DNA from: a virus
DNA length: 64,000 bases
Strand: one strand, 5' to 3'
Virus record (IMG/VR): IMGVR_UViG_3300043410_001333
Coordinates: 1 to 64,000 of that record
Part shown: positions 8,912 through 17,599 of the stretch, one piece after another
Numbering within the stretch: the first letter of the stretch is position 1
Layout: the number at the start of each line of letters is the position of its first letter
Notes under the pieces: model-generated
The model's input: only the letters and a program-made list of their open reading frames with translations
What the model was told of the DNA's origin: nothing
Database searches by the model: none
Position numbers and translations under genes: made by a program

Positions 8912-10069
8912 ATGTCAGGTACAATTTTAGACGATAAGGACGATGACGACGAAAAGCCGTTTACGTCCGTTCAGGGGTCTATGGTGGACTCCCTTCTTCC
9001 CGATGAAGAATACGAAGATTTTGATATTGTCGAAACAGACGATCAACTCAATCCAGTAGAACCTGCAAAGCCACAGCAACCGGCAGCGGAAACGACACCC
9101 GCTGCTACGGTTGACAATACAGCGTCTGACGATCAGAGCGACGATGAACACGAACGCAAGCGTCGTGATCGCGCAGCGGAACGTCGTCGGCGTAAGGAAG
9201 GCCGTGAACGCACTTTTGCCGAGAACGCTCAGTTAAAGGACGAAGTCCAGCGGCTGAAGGAACAACTGGAAGGTATTGCACCGCGTCTGACGAAGTTGGA
9301 CCAGGAGCGTATCCAGGACCAGATTTCGTTTACCGATAAGGAAATGGAAGCCGAAGCCAAGCGTGTCGCTGCTGCGAAACGTCGTATGGCAGAAGCTATC
9401 CAGACCGGTGATGCAGACGCCCATACAGCGGCACTGGACGAGTGGGAAGCGGCCAAGCAACGTGGTCAGGAACTGGCCCTTCAGAAGCAGCGGCTGGCTA
9501 CAAGTGTCCAGACACCGGCTGCACCCGCGGCGGATCAGCGCCCTGCCGCGCCACAGCGCACCGAACAGCCGCGTGCGCCTACGCCACTTCCGCAGGAAGC
9601 CGTTGAATTTCTTGAAGATTTTCGCGCCAATCACAGTTGGATGAAGTTTGACGGCCAGGGCCGTCCGGCGGATTTCGATACGCAGTTGATCCTGCAACTT
9701 GACGCCCAGGTCGCGGCGGAAGGTTTTGATCCGCGTGAACAGGACTATTGGGACGAGTTGGAATCGCGCGGACGGAAGTATCTACCGCAGCATTTCAGCC
9801 GTCGCCAAGGTGCATCACCAGCCGCTGCACCCGCCGCGGCACCACAGCAAGCAGCAGATACACGACGGGGGCCGAAAGTGTCAGGTAGTTCTGAAAGACC
9901 TACGGGCAATGCGAATAACAAAGTATATCTAAGCCCGCAACGCAAGCAATTTCTTGTAGATGCTGGTGTTTTGGATAATTCTGGTAAGAATGTTGTTGAC
10001 AAAAACCTTTATACACGATACATGCGAGCATATCAGAAATATGATCGCGAAAATGGTCGTAGTAACTGA
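8912..10069 (+). CDS. Scaffolding protein (385 aa)
   Basis: Directs procapsid assembly and is removed before packaging. The features are typical: an acidic disordered N-terminus (DDKDDDDEK), a highly charged helical middle with coiled-coil heptads (about residues 95-205), Pro/Ala-rich linkers, and a C-terminal basic, Tyr-rich block (about 345-385) that in other scaffolds binds the shell. It lies upstream of the capsid genes in the canonical order. No protease domain is seen. Confidence 0.75.
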   Translation: MSGTILDDKDDDDEKPFTSVQGSMVDSLLPDEEYEDFDIVETDDQLNPVEPAKPQQPAAETTPAATVDNTASDDQSDDEHERKRRDRAAERRRRKEGRERTFAENAQLKDEVQRLKEQLEGIAPRLTKLDQERIQDQISFTDKEMEAEAKRVAAAKRRMAEAIQTGDADAHTAALDEWEAAKQRGQELALQKQRLATSVQTPAAPAADQRPAAPQRTEQPRAPTPLPQEAVEFLEDFRANHSWMKFDGQGRPADFDTQLILQLDAQVAAEGFDPREQDYWDELESRGRKYLPQHFSRRQGASPAAAPAAAPQQAADTRRGPKVSGSSERPTGNANNKVYLSPQRKQFLVDAGVLDNSGKNVVDKNLYTRYMRAYQKYDRENGRSN

Positions 10070-10088
10070 TTGATAGCGGAGATTTAAG

Positions 10089-10694
10089 TTGGACGAACGT
10101 GATATGCAGGACGGTATGATGGAGGAAACGGTTCGTTCCGGTTCCGCGCGCCATGCTGCTTCTCGTGCCGCCTCTAGGGATGAGCGCTTGGAATCAGTTC
10201 GCAATCTATTTGATCGCGAAGACGAAAGTGACAGCGGTCGCGGTGACTTGGACGATGAACGTTTCGAGATGTTCCGCGATTCGCTTACCCAGTCGGTTTT
10301 GCCGGATCTTCCTAAGATTCCCGGCTACCATGTGTGTTGGCTTTCAACGCAACATGCGTCAGACACAATTCAACAGCGGATGCGTCTCGGTTATGAACTG
10401 ATTCGCAAGGATGAAATTAATAAGGATTTCGGCCCCGCGACGCATTCTACAGGTGACTACGCAGATTTCGTGTCAGTTAAAGAAATGGTGGCCGCTAAGA
10501 TTCCTATGCGTTTGTACAACAGATATATGCAGGAAGTTCACCACAGACAGCCGTTGGAATCCGAAGCCGGAATCCGGGCCAATGTTGAACAAATGAAGTA
10601 CGAGTTGGGCGAACGCAACATCAATCTTATGGAAGGTAATGGCACGGCTGGTTTGGGCAAGGGAGCCAAACCGATGCCGGTGTTTACTGAATGA
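10089..10694 (+). CDS. Virion-operon hypothetical protein (201 aa)
   Basis: TTG 10089 is favoured over ATG 10104 because GGAG lies seven bases upstream of the TTG only. The N-terminal 60 residues are Arg/Glu/Met-rich and disordered. The rest (LPDLPKIPGYHVCWLSTQ... then an alpha-helical C-terminus) resembles small structural proteins found between scaffold and capsid genes of podophages. Function unknown. Confidence 0.65.
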   Translation: MDERDMQDGMMEETVRSGSARHAASRAASRDERLESVRNLFDREDESDSGRGDLDDERFEMFRDSLTQSVLPDLPKIPGYHVCWLSTQHASDTIQQRMRLGYELIRKDEINKDFGPATHSTGDYADFVSVKEMVAAKIPMRLYNRYMQEVHHRQPLESEAGIRANVEQMKYELGERNINLMEGNGTAGLGKGAKPMPVFTE

Positions 10695-10720
10695 TAAGCA
10701 CAGGGGAAACGTCGTTTTGG

Positions 10721-10744
10721 CTCCATGGTAATTCAACTATGGAG
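10721..10744 (+). promoter_or_regulatory. Hairpin covering the ribosome binding site of the decoration gene
   Basis: CTCCAT (10721-10726) can pair with ATGGAG (10739-10744), and the GGAG inside the right arm is the ribosome binding site for ATG 10755. The loop is 12 bases. This could damp translation of the decoration protein relative to the capsid protein. Only the pairing is seen; regulation is inferred. Confidence 0.4.
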
Positions 10745-10754
10745 TTAACACAAA

Positions 10755-11345
10755 ATGGCTACTACTGCCGCACCTTACGGCTTTATTCCGATTAGCCACA
10801 CTGCTGGTACTCCGCGGACAATTCGTATGTCCGGGGGTATCGCAAGTGGTCAGAGTGGGAACATCTTCAAGTATCAGCCGGTAAAGCTGGTAGCTGGATA
10901 TCTGTCTCCCGTAACCGCCTCTACCGATAAGATTTTCGGCATTTTTGCCGGTGTGTCTTACGGGCCTGTTGGCGCACAGCCTACTGATTCGCCTATGTGG
11001 CCGACCGGTCAGACCTATGTAGACCCGAACATCGTTCCGATGTTTGTCTATGTATGGCCTGCTTGGGACCCTGCGCTGCGACTGAAGGTTCAGGCTAACG
11101 GCGCTGTTGCTCAGGCGCTGATGGGCAGTCAGTTCAATGTTGCTTCTGTGGCGGGTAACACTACCACAGGGCTGAGTCAGGCGTCGGTAGACGCTGCTGG
11201 CGTCACAACGACATATCAGGGTCAGTTCTTCCTGTCGGAGTTCTTTGAAGGCCCGACAAGCACTCCTGGTGATGCGTATACCGATCTTATCGTCAGCGTT
11301 GCGTACCCGCAGGTTGGCCCGGCTGGTCAGAATTCTATTTACTAA
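10755..11345 (+). CDS. Probable capsid decoration/head-stabilising protein (196 aa)
   Basis: A beta-rich, Gly/Ser/Thr-rich protein beginning MATTAAPYGFIPISHTAGTP, directly upstream of the major capsid gene. This N-terminus and the NIFKYQPVK block look like small virion proteins that precede the capsid gene in many aquatic podophages. Position and size suggest a cement or decoration protein; this is inference from synteny. No catalytic residues. Confidence 0.6.
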   Translation: MATTAAPYGFIPISHTAGTPRTIRMSGGIASGQSGNIFKYQPVKLVAGYLSPVTASTDKIFGIFAGVSYGPVGAQPTDSPMWPTGQTYVDPNIVPMFVYVWPAWDPALRLKVQANGAVAQALMGSQFNVASVAGNTTTGLSQASVDAAGVTTTYQGQFFLSEFFEGPTSTPGDAYTDLIVSVAYPQVGPAGQNSIY

Positions 11346-11385
11346 TATGAATTTTGATCTAGTAATTACTTTAGGAGATTAATAA

Positions 11386-12306
11386 ATGGCTATTCCGATG
11401 CGGAGTACCGATTTTCGTTCCATTGTCGAACCGATTTTGAACGAAGAATTCGACGGTATCTACGATCAGCGAAAGGACGAGTGGAAGGGTGTTTTCAAGG
11501 AAGTGCGTGGTATTCCTCGCTCTTATCATGAACGTCCCTACCTGTACGGCTTTACGATGGCGCCTGAAATGCCTGACGGTGATCCGGTGTCGTATGACGC
11601 TGGTGGTCAGCTTTATGTGGCACGTGCCTTCTACCGTGTTTGGGGCCTTGGGTTTGCTATCACCAAGGTTCTGGTGGAAGACGGCGATCACATTGATATC
11701 GGGCGTACCTACGCTCGCCATCTTGCGCAGTCGCTGATTGAAACCAAGGAAACGCTGGCGGCGAACGTGCTGAACTTCGCGTTCAACGGTTCGTATCCTG
11801 GCGGCGACGGCGTGTCGCTTTGCAGCACGTCCCATCCGCTGGTGAACGGTACGTTCTCCAACCAGTTGGCGACCCCAGCGGCTCTTAGCCAGACTTCGCT
11901 TGAACAGATTCTGATTCAGGTTCGTCAGGCTGTTGACGCGCGTGGTAAGAAGATCAATCTTCAGCCGCGGTCTATCGTTTGCTCTCCCGCAAACGTGTTC
12001 CAGGCGGAAGTTCTTCTGAAGACTCCGCTGCGTACCAGCACTGCGAATAACGACATCAACCCTGTTATTAGTTCTGGGCTGCTGCCGGAAGGCCAGCACA
12101 ACATGTCGCGTCTGACCAGCAATACTGCTTGGTGGGTTAGCACGAATGTTCCGGACGACGCAGGGTTGCAGATTGTTATGCGTCGTGGCCTGGAAAAGAG
12201 CATGGAAGGGGATTTTGAGACGGACTCCATGCGATTCAAATCGACCGAGCGATACGTCCCGTTCTGGGTGGACCCTCGTACCGTTTACGGAACGAGTGGG
12301 CTTTAA
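11386..12306 (+). CDS. Major capsid protein (306 aa)
   Basis: Predicted HK97-fold shell protein. It has a strong AGGAG ribosome binding site and is followed immediately by a perfect terminator, as usual for highly expressed capsid genes. The sequence shows an N-terminal arm, a long helix region (ARHLAQSLIETKETLAAN), a P-domain-like central part (SIVCSPANVFQAEVLL) and a C-terminal strand block (ERYVPFWVDPRTVYG). The order scaffold - decoration - capsid supports the call. Confidence 0.85.
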   Translation: MAIPMRSTDFRSIVEPILNEEFDGIYDQRKDEWKGVFKEVRGIPRSYHERPYLYGFTMAPEMPDGDPVSYDAGGQLYVARAFYRVWGLGFAITKVLVEDGDHIDIGRTYARHLAQSLIETKETLAANVLNFAFNGSYPGGDGVSLCSTSHPLVNGTFSNQLATPAALSQTSLEQILIQVRQAVDARGKKINLQPRSIVCSPANVFQAEVLLKTPLRTSTANNDINPVISSGLLPEGQHNMSRLTSNTAWWVSTNVPDDAGLQIVMRRGLEKSMEGDFETDSMRFKSTERYVPFWVDPRTVYGTSGL

Positions 12307-12326
12307 TACGTTGATTTGATTGAATT

Positions 12327-12361
12327 TTTCCTTCCGGCTAAAATGCCGGAAGGAAATTTTT
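12327..12361 (+). terminator. Rho-independent terminator after capsid gene
   Basis: A 12-bp perfect stem TTTCCTTCCGGC / GCCGGAAGGAAA with a six-base loop (TAAAAT) is followed by TTTTT. It lies 20 bases after the capsid stop and should insulate the downstream endonuclease gene or reduce downstream read-through. Confidence 0.9.
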
Positions 12362-12379
12362 AAGAGGGACATTTCAAGG

Positions 12380-12409
12380 TTGACTAACTAGTTCATCCCC
12401 GTGTAGTAT
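12380..12409 (+). promoter_or_regulatory. sigma70-like promoter for the endonuclease VII-like gene
   Basis: TTGACT (12380-12385) and TAGTAT (12404-12409) are separated by 18 bases, 30 bases before the start at 12439 and just after the capsid terminator. The combination suggests the endonuclease gene is an independently transcribed insertion. Confidence 0.6.
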
Positions 12410-12438
12410 CGGGTTCTTGTTTTACACAGGAACGTAAA

Positions 12439-13623
12439 ATGCCCTCTAAACCGTGTATTATGTGTGGATTAGCAAAACCTATATACGATGACGGTAAGTG
12501 TCGTTATTGCTATGCTGATTGGATTGTAACTACAGGGCGATCTGAAACAGAACTGCCTCCACGTTGCACTGTTGCTAATTGCGACCGGTTTGCCGAAAAG
12601 AAAGGTATGTGTGATCGTCACTATAGACGTGTTGCGGACCACGGACATTCAGACAAGATAAGACAGCAAGGTCCTAGCGAATTACGACAACATCCTTATT
12701 TTAAGAATTGGGAATATCTGAAACGCAATAACGTATTGTGCGACGAGTGGAACGATTTTCGATCTTTTATACGGCATGTAGGCGAGAGACCTACTGAATA
12801 TCATAAAGCGTATAGACCAAGAAAAAACGAATTATACGGTCCTGACAATTTTGAATGGGTTTTAAGTCGTTCTAAGAATTTTGCTGCGCACTATGTAGAA
12901 TTTAAGCCTTCTCGTGAAAAATCCGTACTAAATCGTTTTTACGGTATGTCACAACAACAGTATGACACGTTGTTAGCGGAACAAGGCGGAAAATGCGCTG
13001 TGTGTGATAAAAACACTGACGTATATGGTAAGGCTACTGAAGTAAACCAATCACTGTCTGTTGACCACGATCATTCAACAGGCGAGATAAGAGGATTGTT
13101 GTGCAGAAAACACAATTTTGCTTTGGGTCAATTAGACGATAATCCTGATATTATAAGAAAACTTTTAGAATATGTTACCAAACCTAACCACACTGGTTGG
13201 TTTGTTCCTGAAAAAAATTACTATGTAAAAGGCACCCCGGCGGCGTACAGAAAACCAAACACAAAAAATAAAAATTGTTCTGTGAACGGATGTTATAATC
13301 CAGTTAAAGCAAAAAATTTGTGCAGTTCACACTATGCACAGAAAAGAATAACAGGTTCTACAACCGTACCCGTGCGGTTACGTCCTTCCTGCTGCGTGGA
13401 TGGCTGTAACGAGATATCTGTCGCTAAGTTGATGTGCCGTCCGCACTACAACGCAGACTACCAAAAAAGATTGTCAGAAAAGAAACGATCCGAAAAAACA
13501 TCATTTAAAAACTTGACCGTATCTTCTCTTGTATGTGATAATCCAACCCACAATTCCGTTAACATTCGTGGAGATACGGTCCCGAAAGAACGGCTATACC
13601 CACTAGGAGTTAACAATGCTTGA
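12439..13623 (+). CDS. Endonuclease VII-like homing endonuclease with zinc-finger repeats (394 aa)
   Basis: Central domain (about residues 165-250) matches the recombination endonuclease VII family typified by T4 gp49: C186-x2-C189, the D209-H210-D211 active-site block, and C222-x2-H225 followed by an FALGQLDD helix. It is flanked by three copies of a C-x4-C-x9-C-x2-H unit (C43/C48/C58/H61; C280/C285/C295/H298; C318/C323/C333/H336), which look like DNA-recognition zinc knuckles. Base composition is clearly more AT-rich than the neighbouring structural genes. With its own promoter and the terminator before it, it behaves as a mobile insertion between the capsid and beta-helix genes. A true Holliday resolvase role is less likely, since RusA is encoded elsewhere. 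Confidence 0.8.
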   Translation: MPSKPCIMCGLAKPIYDDGKCRYCYADWIVTTGRSETELPPRCTVANCDRFAEKKGMCDRHYRRVADHGHSDKIRQQGPSELRQHPYFKNWEYLKRNNVLCDEWNDFRSFIRHVGERPTEYHKAYRPRKNELYGPDNFEWVLSRSKNFAAHYVEFKPSREKSVLNRFYGMSQQQYDTLLAEQGGKCAVCDKNTDVYGKATEVNQSLSVDHDHSTGEIRGLLCRKHNFALGQLDDNPDIIRKLLEYVTKPNHTGWFVPEKNYYVKGTPAAYRKPNTKNKNCSVNGCYNPVKAKNLCSSHYAQKRITGSTTVPVRLRPSCCVDGCNEISVAKLMCRPHYNADYQKRLSEKKRSEKTSFKNLTVSSLVCDNPTHNSVNIRGDTVPKERLYPLGVNNA

Positions 13624-14578
13624 CATCTCTACAACCAATTTTCCGAACGGCATCAGTTCTTACGGTATCCCGACGTTCGGCGTCGGCGGTATGCTGCCGT
13701 TCACGGGCCGTTACATCTTCGTTGACGCGACAAACGGCAACGACGGCAATCCAGGCACTCCGCAGAATCCTGTTGCTACACTGACGCAGGCCCTGACTTT
13801 GTGCGGCGATGGCGACAACAACGACGTTGTTTTTGTGACAGGCACCATCAGCATCACATCTACGCTGGCCTGGAACCTGAACAAGACCCACCTGATCGGC
13901 CTGACCGCTCCGTCGTCTAATGACCGGGCGCGCATCACAGGCGGCGGGTCTACCGTGTTCACCCCGCTTGTGAACGTGACGGGTCAGGGCTGTATCTTCG
14001 CCAACATCAGCACTTTCTACGGCTACGCGAGTGCGACGGCGCAGATTTGCTGGCTGGAAGCTGGCGGGCGTAACTACTACAGCAACTGTCAGTTCCTGGG
14101 CATGGGCAATGCCACAGCGGCGGCTCAGACCGGTGCGCGTAACCTGAAGGTGACGGGCGAAGGCGAAAACGTTTTCGACCATTGCCGTGTGGGTTTGGAC
14201 ACGATCACCCGCAGTGCCGCGAACGCGTCGCTGGAATTCGCTTCCGGAACAGCGCGCAACGAGTTCCGCAACTGCGTGTTCCCGTTTGAGACAAACGCGT
14301 CTTCGCCGCTCGGTGTCATCGTCTCCGCAGCGGCTGGTTCGGACCGTTATCAGTTGTTCGACCGATGCGTGTTCATCAACAACGTTCAGTCTACATCTAC
14401 TACGATGTCGGGTCTTTGCACCCTGGCCGCGTCCATGGGTGGGCTGCTGCTGATGAAGGATTGCACACTGGTCGGCATCACTGAGTTTGGCACGGACGCT
14501 ACGTCTCGTGGTCAGATTTATGTTGATGGTGCGTCGGTTGTGGCAGCGACTTCGGGTATCGCTGTTAACCCGACCTAA
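13616..14578 (+). CDS. Right-handed beta-helix virion protein (320 aa)
   Basis: Starts inside the end of the endonuclease gene with AGGAG nine bases upstream, so its native ribosome binding site lies within the endonuclease C-terminus. The sequence (...YIFVDATNGNDGNPGTPQNPVATLTQALTL...) is the classic opening of phage and surface beta-helix domains, followed by short repeats rich in N, G and V/I. Likely a capsid or tail surface protein; no catalytic residues of a lyase are evident. Confidence 0.65.
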   Translation: MLDISTTNFPNGISSYGIPTFGVGGMLPFTGRYIFVDATNGNDGNPGTPQNPVATLTQALTLCGDGDNNDVVFVTGTISITSTLAWNLNKTHLIGLTAPSSNDRARITGGGSTVFTPLVNVTGQGCIFANISTFYGYASATAQICWLEAGGRNYYSNCQFLGMGNATAAAQTGARNLKVTGEGENVFDHCRVGLDTITRSAANASLEFASGTARNEFRNCVFPFETNASSPLGVIVSAAAGSDRYQLFDRCVFINNVQSTSTTMSGLCTLAASMGGLLLMKDCTLVGITEFGTDATSRGQIYVDGASVVAATSGIAVNPT

Positions 14579-14593
14579 GACTGACCTGTATAG

Positions 14594-14620
14594 ACTCCGG
14601 TTCTTACAATGAACCGGAGT
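14594..14620 (+). terminator. Hairpin after beta-helix gene, weak terminator
   Basis: ACTCCGGTTC pairs perfectly with GAACCGGAGT around a seven-base loop, 15 bases after the stop. Only TT follows, so it is either a partial terminator or an mRNA-stabilising 3-prime hairpin. Confidence 0.5.
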
Positions 14621-14642
14621 TTCCCGCTATGGGAGTAGCGCT

Positions 14643-15299
14643 GTGACACATCCTATTTATCTTTCAGTAACAGCAACGCCCGCGGATACGGCTGGCGTGG
14701 CAGCAAACCAGACGCGTCCTTCGGCGGGATATTTTACCCTAAACGGCACTTTCGTAACCGGCGGAACGGCTTCTTTTGCGTCGCCTACACAAATTAACGT
14801 TGTAAGTTTAGTAGTAGATACAAGCGACCGGACATTTACAATAACAGGTACTGACGTTCTTGGAAATCCACTGACGGAAGAAGTTCTAGGCTCCGACAAC
14901 ACAACCACTTCCGTAGAGTTTTTCTCCACTGTCAGCAGCGTCTACGTTGATGGTATCGTTTCCGGTAATGTGTCCATTGGAACATCCAACAACGTCGCTA
15001 CACAGTGGGTTCCTTTCGATACCTACATGCCTGATTTCCAAGTGGCGTTCTATTTGGTAAGCGCTACTTTAGGCCCTCTGCCACAGATTGAAGTTACGTT
15101 TGACGATGTTTACGGAACGTGGCGCCCCGCTGCTGTGCCATATCCTCGCGGAGTAGCGCCTTCGGCTTTCAGTTTTACCGGAACAGCCAACGGCGTCATC
15201 AACGATAGCGTAGGCCCTGTGACAGCGGCGCGTCTTGTCGTTGATAGTTCAGGGTCTTATGGTAGCGTAAATGTTACCTTCATCCAGCAGGGATACTAA
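14643..15299 (+). CDS. Beta-rich virion protein (218 aa)
   Basis: GTG start with GGGAG about eight bases upstream. Thr/Val/Ser-rich, all-beta in appearance, with two similar halves ending in VRL/ARLVVDSSG-type strands. No enzyme motif. Placed between capsid and adaptor genes, it is probably a minor virion component. Family not recognised. Confidence 0.6.
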   Translation: MTHPIYLSVTATPADTAGVAANQTRPSAGYFTLNGTFVTGGTASFASPTQINVVSLVVDTSDRTFTITGTDVLGNPLTEEVLGSDNTTTSVEFFSTVSSVYVDGIVSGNVSIGTSNNVATQWVPFDTYMPDFQVAFYLVSATLGPLPQIEVTFDDVYGTWRPAAVPYPRGVAPSAFSFTGTANGVINDSVGPVTAARLVVDSSGSYGSVNVTFIQQGY

Positions 15300-15302
15300 C
15301 CC

Positions 15303-15878
15303 ATGGTAGTTAGATATTTCCGCAACGGTCAGGATTTTGACTTCGGTCCTCGCTACGCGAAGGGTGGTCCGGTTATCGGCACGAAGAAAGGCACCAAGAT
15401 GTCTATTCCGTTGCCGGGTCCGGACAACATGAGCATGGACGCCGACAGCAGCGGGGTTGGCGAAGAACCGTCTGAAACCAGTCTCGGCCGTAGCGGACGG
15501 ATCGCCCGCAGCCGTGCTGGTATGTCAGGTCTAGGCAATGCTGCACGACGCATTGCAACGGGGCCTGTCGGCCCGGTGGGCGCCGCTACGTCCCTGGCAG
15601 CCGCTCCACGTCCTGCTGTCAAGCGCGGTGGTGTTCCGGCTTTCGCCCGCGGTGGTCCGCTCACAGCGGCTGAACGCAATTCACTGCCGAAGTCTGATTT
15701 CGCGTTGCCGGGTAAGGGCGAAGGCAAGAATGGTAAAGGGTCGGGGTCCTACCCGATTCCGGATGCCAACCACGCGCGCAATGCCTTGGCCCGTGTAGCG
15801 CAACACGGCACAGCCGCTGAGAAGGCCGCTGTTCGTGCCAAGGTTCACGCAAAATATCCAGATATCGGGAAGAAGTAG
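15303..15878 (+). CDS. Virion-operon protein with YAxGG motifs (191 aa)
   Basis: Contains YAKGGPV near residue 18 and FARGGPL near 115, separated by a basic Gly/Pro/Ala-rich linker. The C-terminal 45 residues (YPIPDANHARNALARVAQHG..., ending VRAKVHAKYPDIG) form a conserved helical domain that I have seen in many phage and bacterial small proteins. The YAxGG motif recurs in four other proteins of this genome. Function unknown. Confidence 0.6.
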   Translation: MVVRYFRNGQDFDFGPRYAKGGPVIGTKKGTKMSIPLPGPDNMSMDADSSGVGEEPSETSLGRSGRIARSRAGMSGLGNAARRIATGPVGPVGAATSLAAAPRPAVKRGGVPAFARGGPLTAAERNSLPKSDFALPGKGEGKNGKGSGSYPIPDANHARNALARVAQHGTAAEKAAVRAKVHAKYPDIGKK

Positions 15879-15880
15879 TC

Positions 15881-16276
15881 ATGACCGTAGGACGTGTAAA
15901 ATCCTTTTCACACCACCGCGCCGGTAAGGCGCAGGGTAAGGGTATGCCTCACTACGCCGAAGGCGGTTCTATGCGTCATGACGACGCCGCTATGGATCGC
16001 AAGATGATTTCAGCGGCTATGAAGGCTGACGAGAAGACCGACAAGCGTATGATTAAGAGCGCTGTCAGTCAACACGAAACGCAGGAACACGGCGGCAAGC
16101 ATTCCAAGATTGAGTTGGCCTGTGGTGGTAAGGTTCGCAAGTACGCCCAAGGCGGTCCTGTCAAGCGCGCCCGTTCGGTGCCCGTCGCGCCGCAGCAGCC
16201 GATGATCGGTCCGATGCAGAGCGCGATGTCCGACACCTACGGCAACAACATGAAGCGGAGAATGCCGCGTGCATAA
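15881..16276 (+). CDS. Small basic protein with YAxGG motifs (131 aa)
   Basis: Basic, His/Lys/Met-rich. It carries YAEGGS (25-30), a CGGKV block and YAQGGPV near residue 87, the same motif as the upstream gene. Two bases separate it from the preceding stop and it overlaps the next start. Probably a minor virion or assembly protein; no recognised domain. Confidence 0.6.
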   Translation: MTVGRVKSFSHHRAGKAQGKGMPHYAEGGSMRHDDAAMDRKMISAAMKADEKTDKRMIKSAVSQHETQEHGGKHSKIELACGGKVRKYAQGGPVKRARSVPVAPQQPMIGPMQSAMSDTYGNNMKRRMPRA

Positions 16277-16496
16277 AGCGGTAATGGAAGCACAGTCCCG
16301 CACCCTGGCAGAATGGGCTGAACTTTGGGAACGTGAATCTTTTGTAGGCGATTCCACCGGCTATAGTTCTGTTGTTGTAGCTTTGCGTAAAGCATCGTAT
16401 AATATCGCCAAGGTCGTTGATCCAAACGCCAAGCAGAATTTAGGGTTGCACGAACTTCCGGAACCGGAAGTCGTGATGGAAGTTAGAGAAGATTAA
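16269..16496 (+). CDS. Hypothetical helical protein (75 aa)
   Basis: GTG start overlapping the previous gene by eight bases. Helical, with an acidic C-terminus (PEPEVVMEVRED), and shares one base with the next start (TAATGG). Not recognised; operon position only. Confidence 0.6.
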   Translation: MHKAVMEAQSRTLAEWAELWERESFVGDSTGYSSVVVALRKASYNIAKVVDPNAKQNLGLHELPEPEVVMEVRED

Positions 16497-17593
16497 TGGC
16501 AACCAGCGGGACAGTCAGCGGCTATAACTTCAATCTCGGCAAGGTTATAGATCACGCTTTCCGTCGCGCTGGTGTTCAGCCCGAACAGGTTTCATCTGAG
16601 CAACTGGAAGTAGCGCGGGATCTAGTGTTCACCCTGACAAGCGAATGGGTGAACGCTGGGTTTCCGTTATGGACCCGTAAGTATTATCTTTTGAACACCC
16701 CTATCGGATCGCCCGATGTAGCAGCGCCGGTTGGCACGGTAGACATACGACAGGCTTACTGGCGTATCTTCAACCCTTATCGCGGCAACGCTACGACTTC
16801 AGCCGGTGCGGATGCGTCACCGCTGTTTACAGGCGAACCGAATGATACAGATGTTGTTATCGCAGGCCCAAACGCCGGGGTTATTGTAGATTTCGGTTCT
16901 GAAACCGAGATGGATACCGTAGGAGTGCTGCTGGGTGGTTCTTCGCCTATCACAGCAGCGCTTCAAATCAAAATTTCTGTGGATGGGTCTACCTGGACAA
17001 CGTTCCAGACACTTGACAGCGCGACGTATACACCGGGGCAATGGACATATTTTGATCTGAACCCTACGTTATCCGCGCAGTTCGTTCAACTTGTGTTGCC
17101 CAGCGGCACGTTCACGTTGAACGCTTTGAATTTTTGTCTAGCCAACGGCAACGATATTCCTATCGGACCGTTAAACATAGACGATTATTACAACCTGCCA
17201 GATAAGATGTTTCGGTCCAACCAACCGAACTCGTCATATCTGGATCGTCAGTTGGCGCAGCCCGTGTTGAAGGTATGGCCTGTACTGAACGTGCAAGGCT
17301 TCTACCGTGGTACGGTCACAGCGCTTGCTCGCCGCTACATCCAAGATCCCGGTGAACTGACGAACGACGTGGAAGTCCCGCAGCGGTGGTTGGAAGCGTT
17401 GATTTGGCGGCTTGCGTCCATTCTGGTGCATGAGATACCGACACCTATTGAACAAAACGCACTTGCTGCTTGGCAGGCCCGTGTAGCTTTGACGGACAAG
17501 AACCGCCGTGAGGCGGAATTGCTGGCCTGGGCGGAAGAACGTGTGCGCGCACCGATCCGGTGGTCTCCCAACTTTTCTGTCTATACGAGGTAG
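16496..17593 (+). CDS. Head-tail adaptor-like protein with inserted beta-sandwich (365 aa)
   Basis: The N-terminus (LGKVIDHAFRRAGVQPEQVSSEQLEVARDLV...WVNAGFPLWT) and the C-terminal helical block (VPQRWLEALIWRLASILVHEIP...) are the two halves of a helical tail-adaptor fold of the P22 gp4 / SU10-adaptor kind. Between them (about residues 85-225) sits a beta-rich insert resembling a discoidin (F5/8 type C)-like sandwich (VIVDFGSETEMDTVGVLLGG...). Such inserts can decorate the tail with a carbohydrate-binding domain. The adaptor role is inferred. Confidence 0.6.
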   Translation: MATSGTVSGYNFNLGKVIDHAFRRAGVQPEQVSSEQLEVARDLVFTLTSEWVNAGFPLWTRKYYLLNTPIGSPDVAAPVGTVDIRQAYWRIFNPYRGNATTSAGADASPLFTGEPNDTDVVIAGPNAGVIVDFGSETEMDTVGVLLGGSSPITAALQIKISVDGSTWTTFQTLDSATYTPGQWTYFDLNPTLSAQFVQLVLPSGTFTLNALNFCLANGNDIPIGPLNIDDYYNLPDKMFRSNQPNSSYLDRQLAQPVLKVWPVLNVQGFYRGTVTALARRYIQDPGELTNDVEVPQRWLEALIWRLASILVHEIPTPIEQNALAAWQARVALTDKNRREAELLAWAEERVRAPIRWSPNFSVYTR

Positions 17594-17599
17594 CGCACA

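Noticed and set aside
11371-12372. 333-residue minus-strand ORF opposite the capsid gene
   Set aside because: It mirrors the codon pattern of the capsid gene, has no ribosome binding site and includes the terminator sequence; the plus-strand protein is clearly real.
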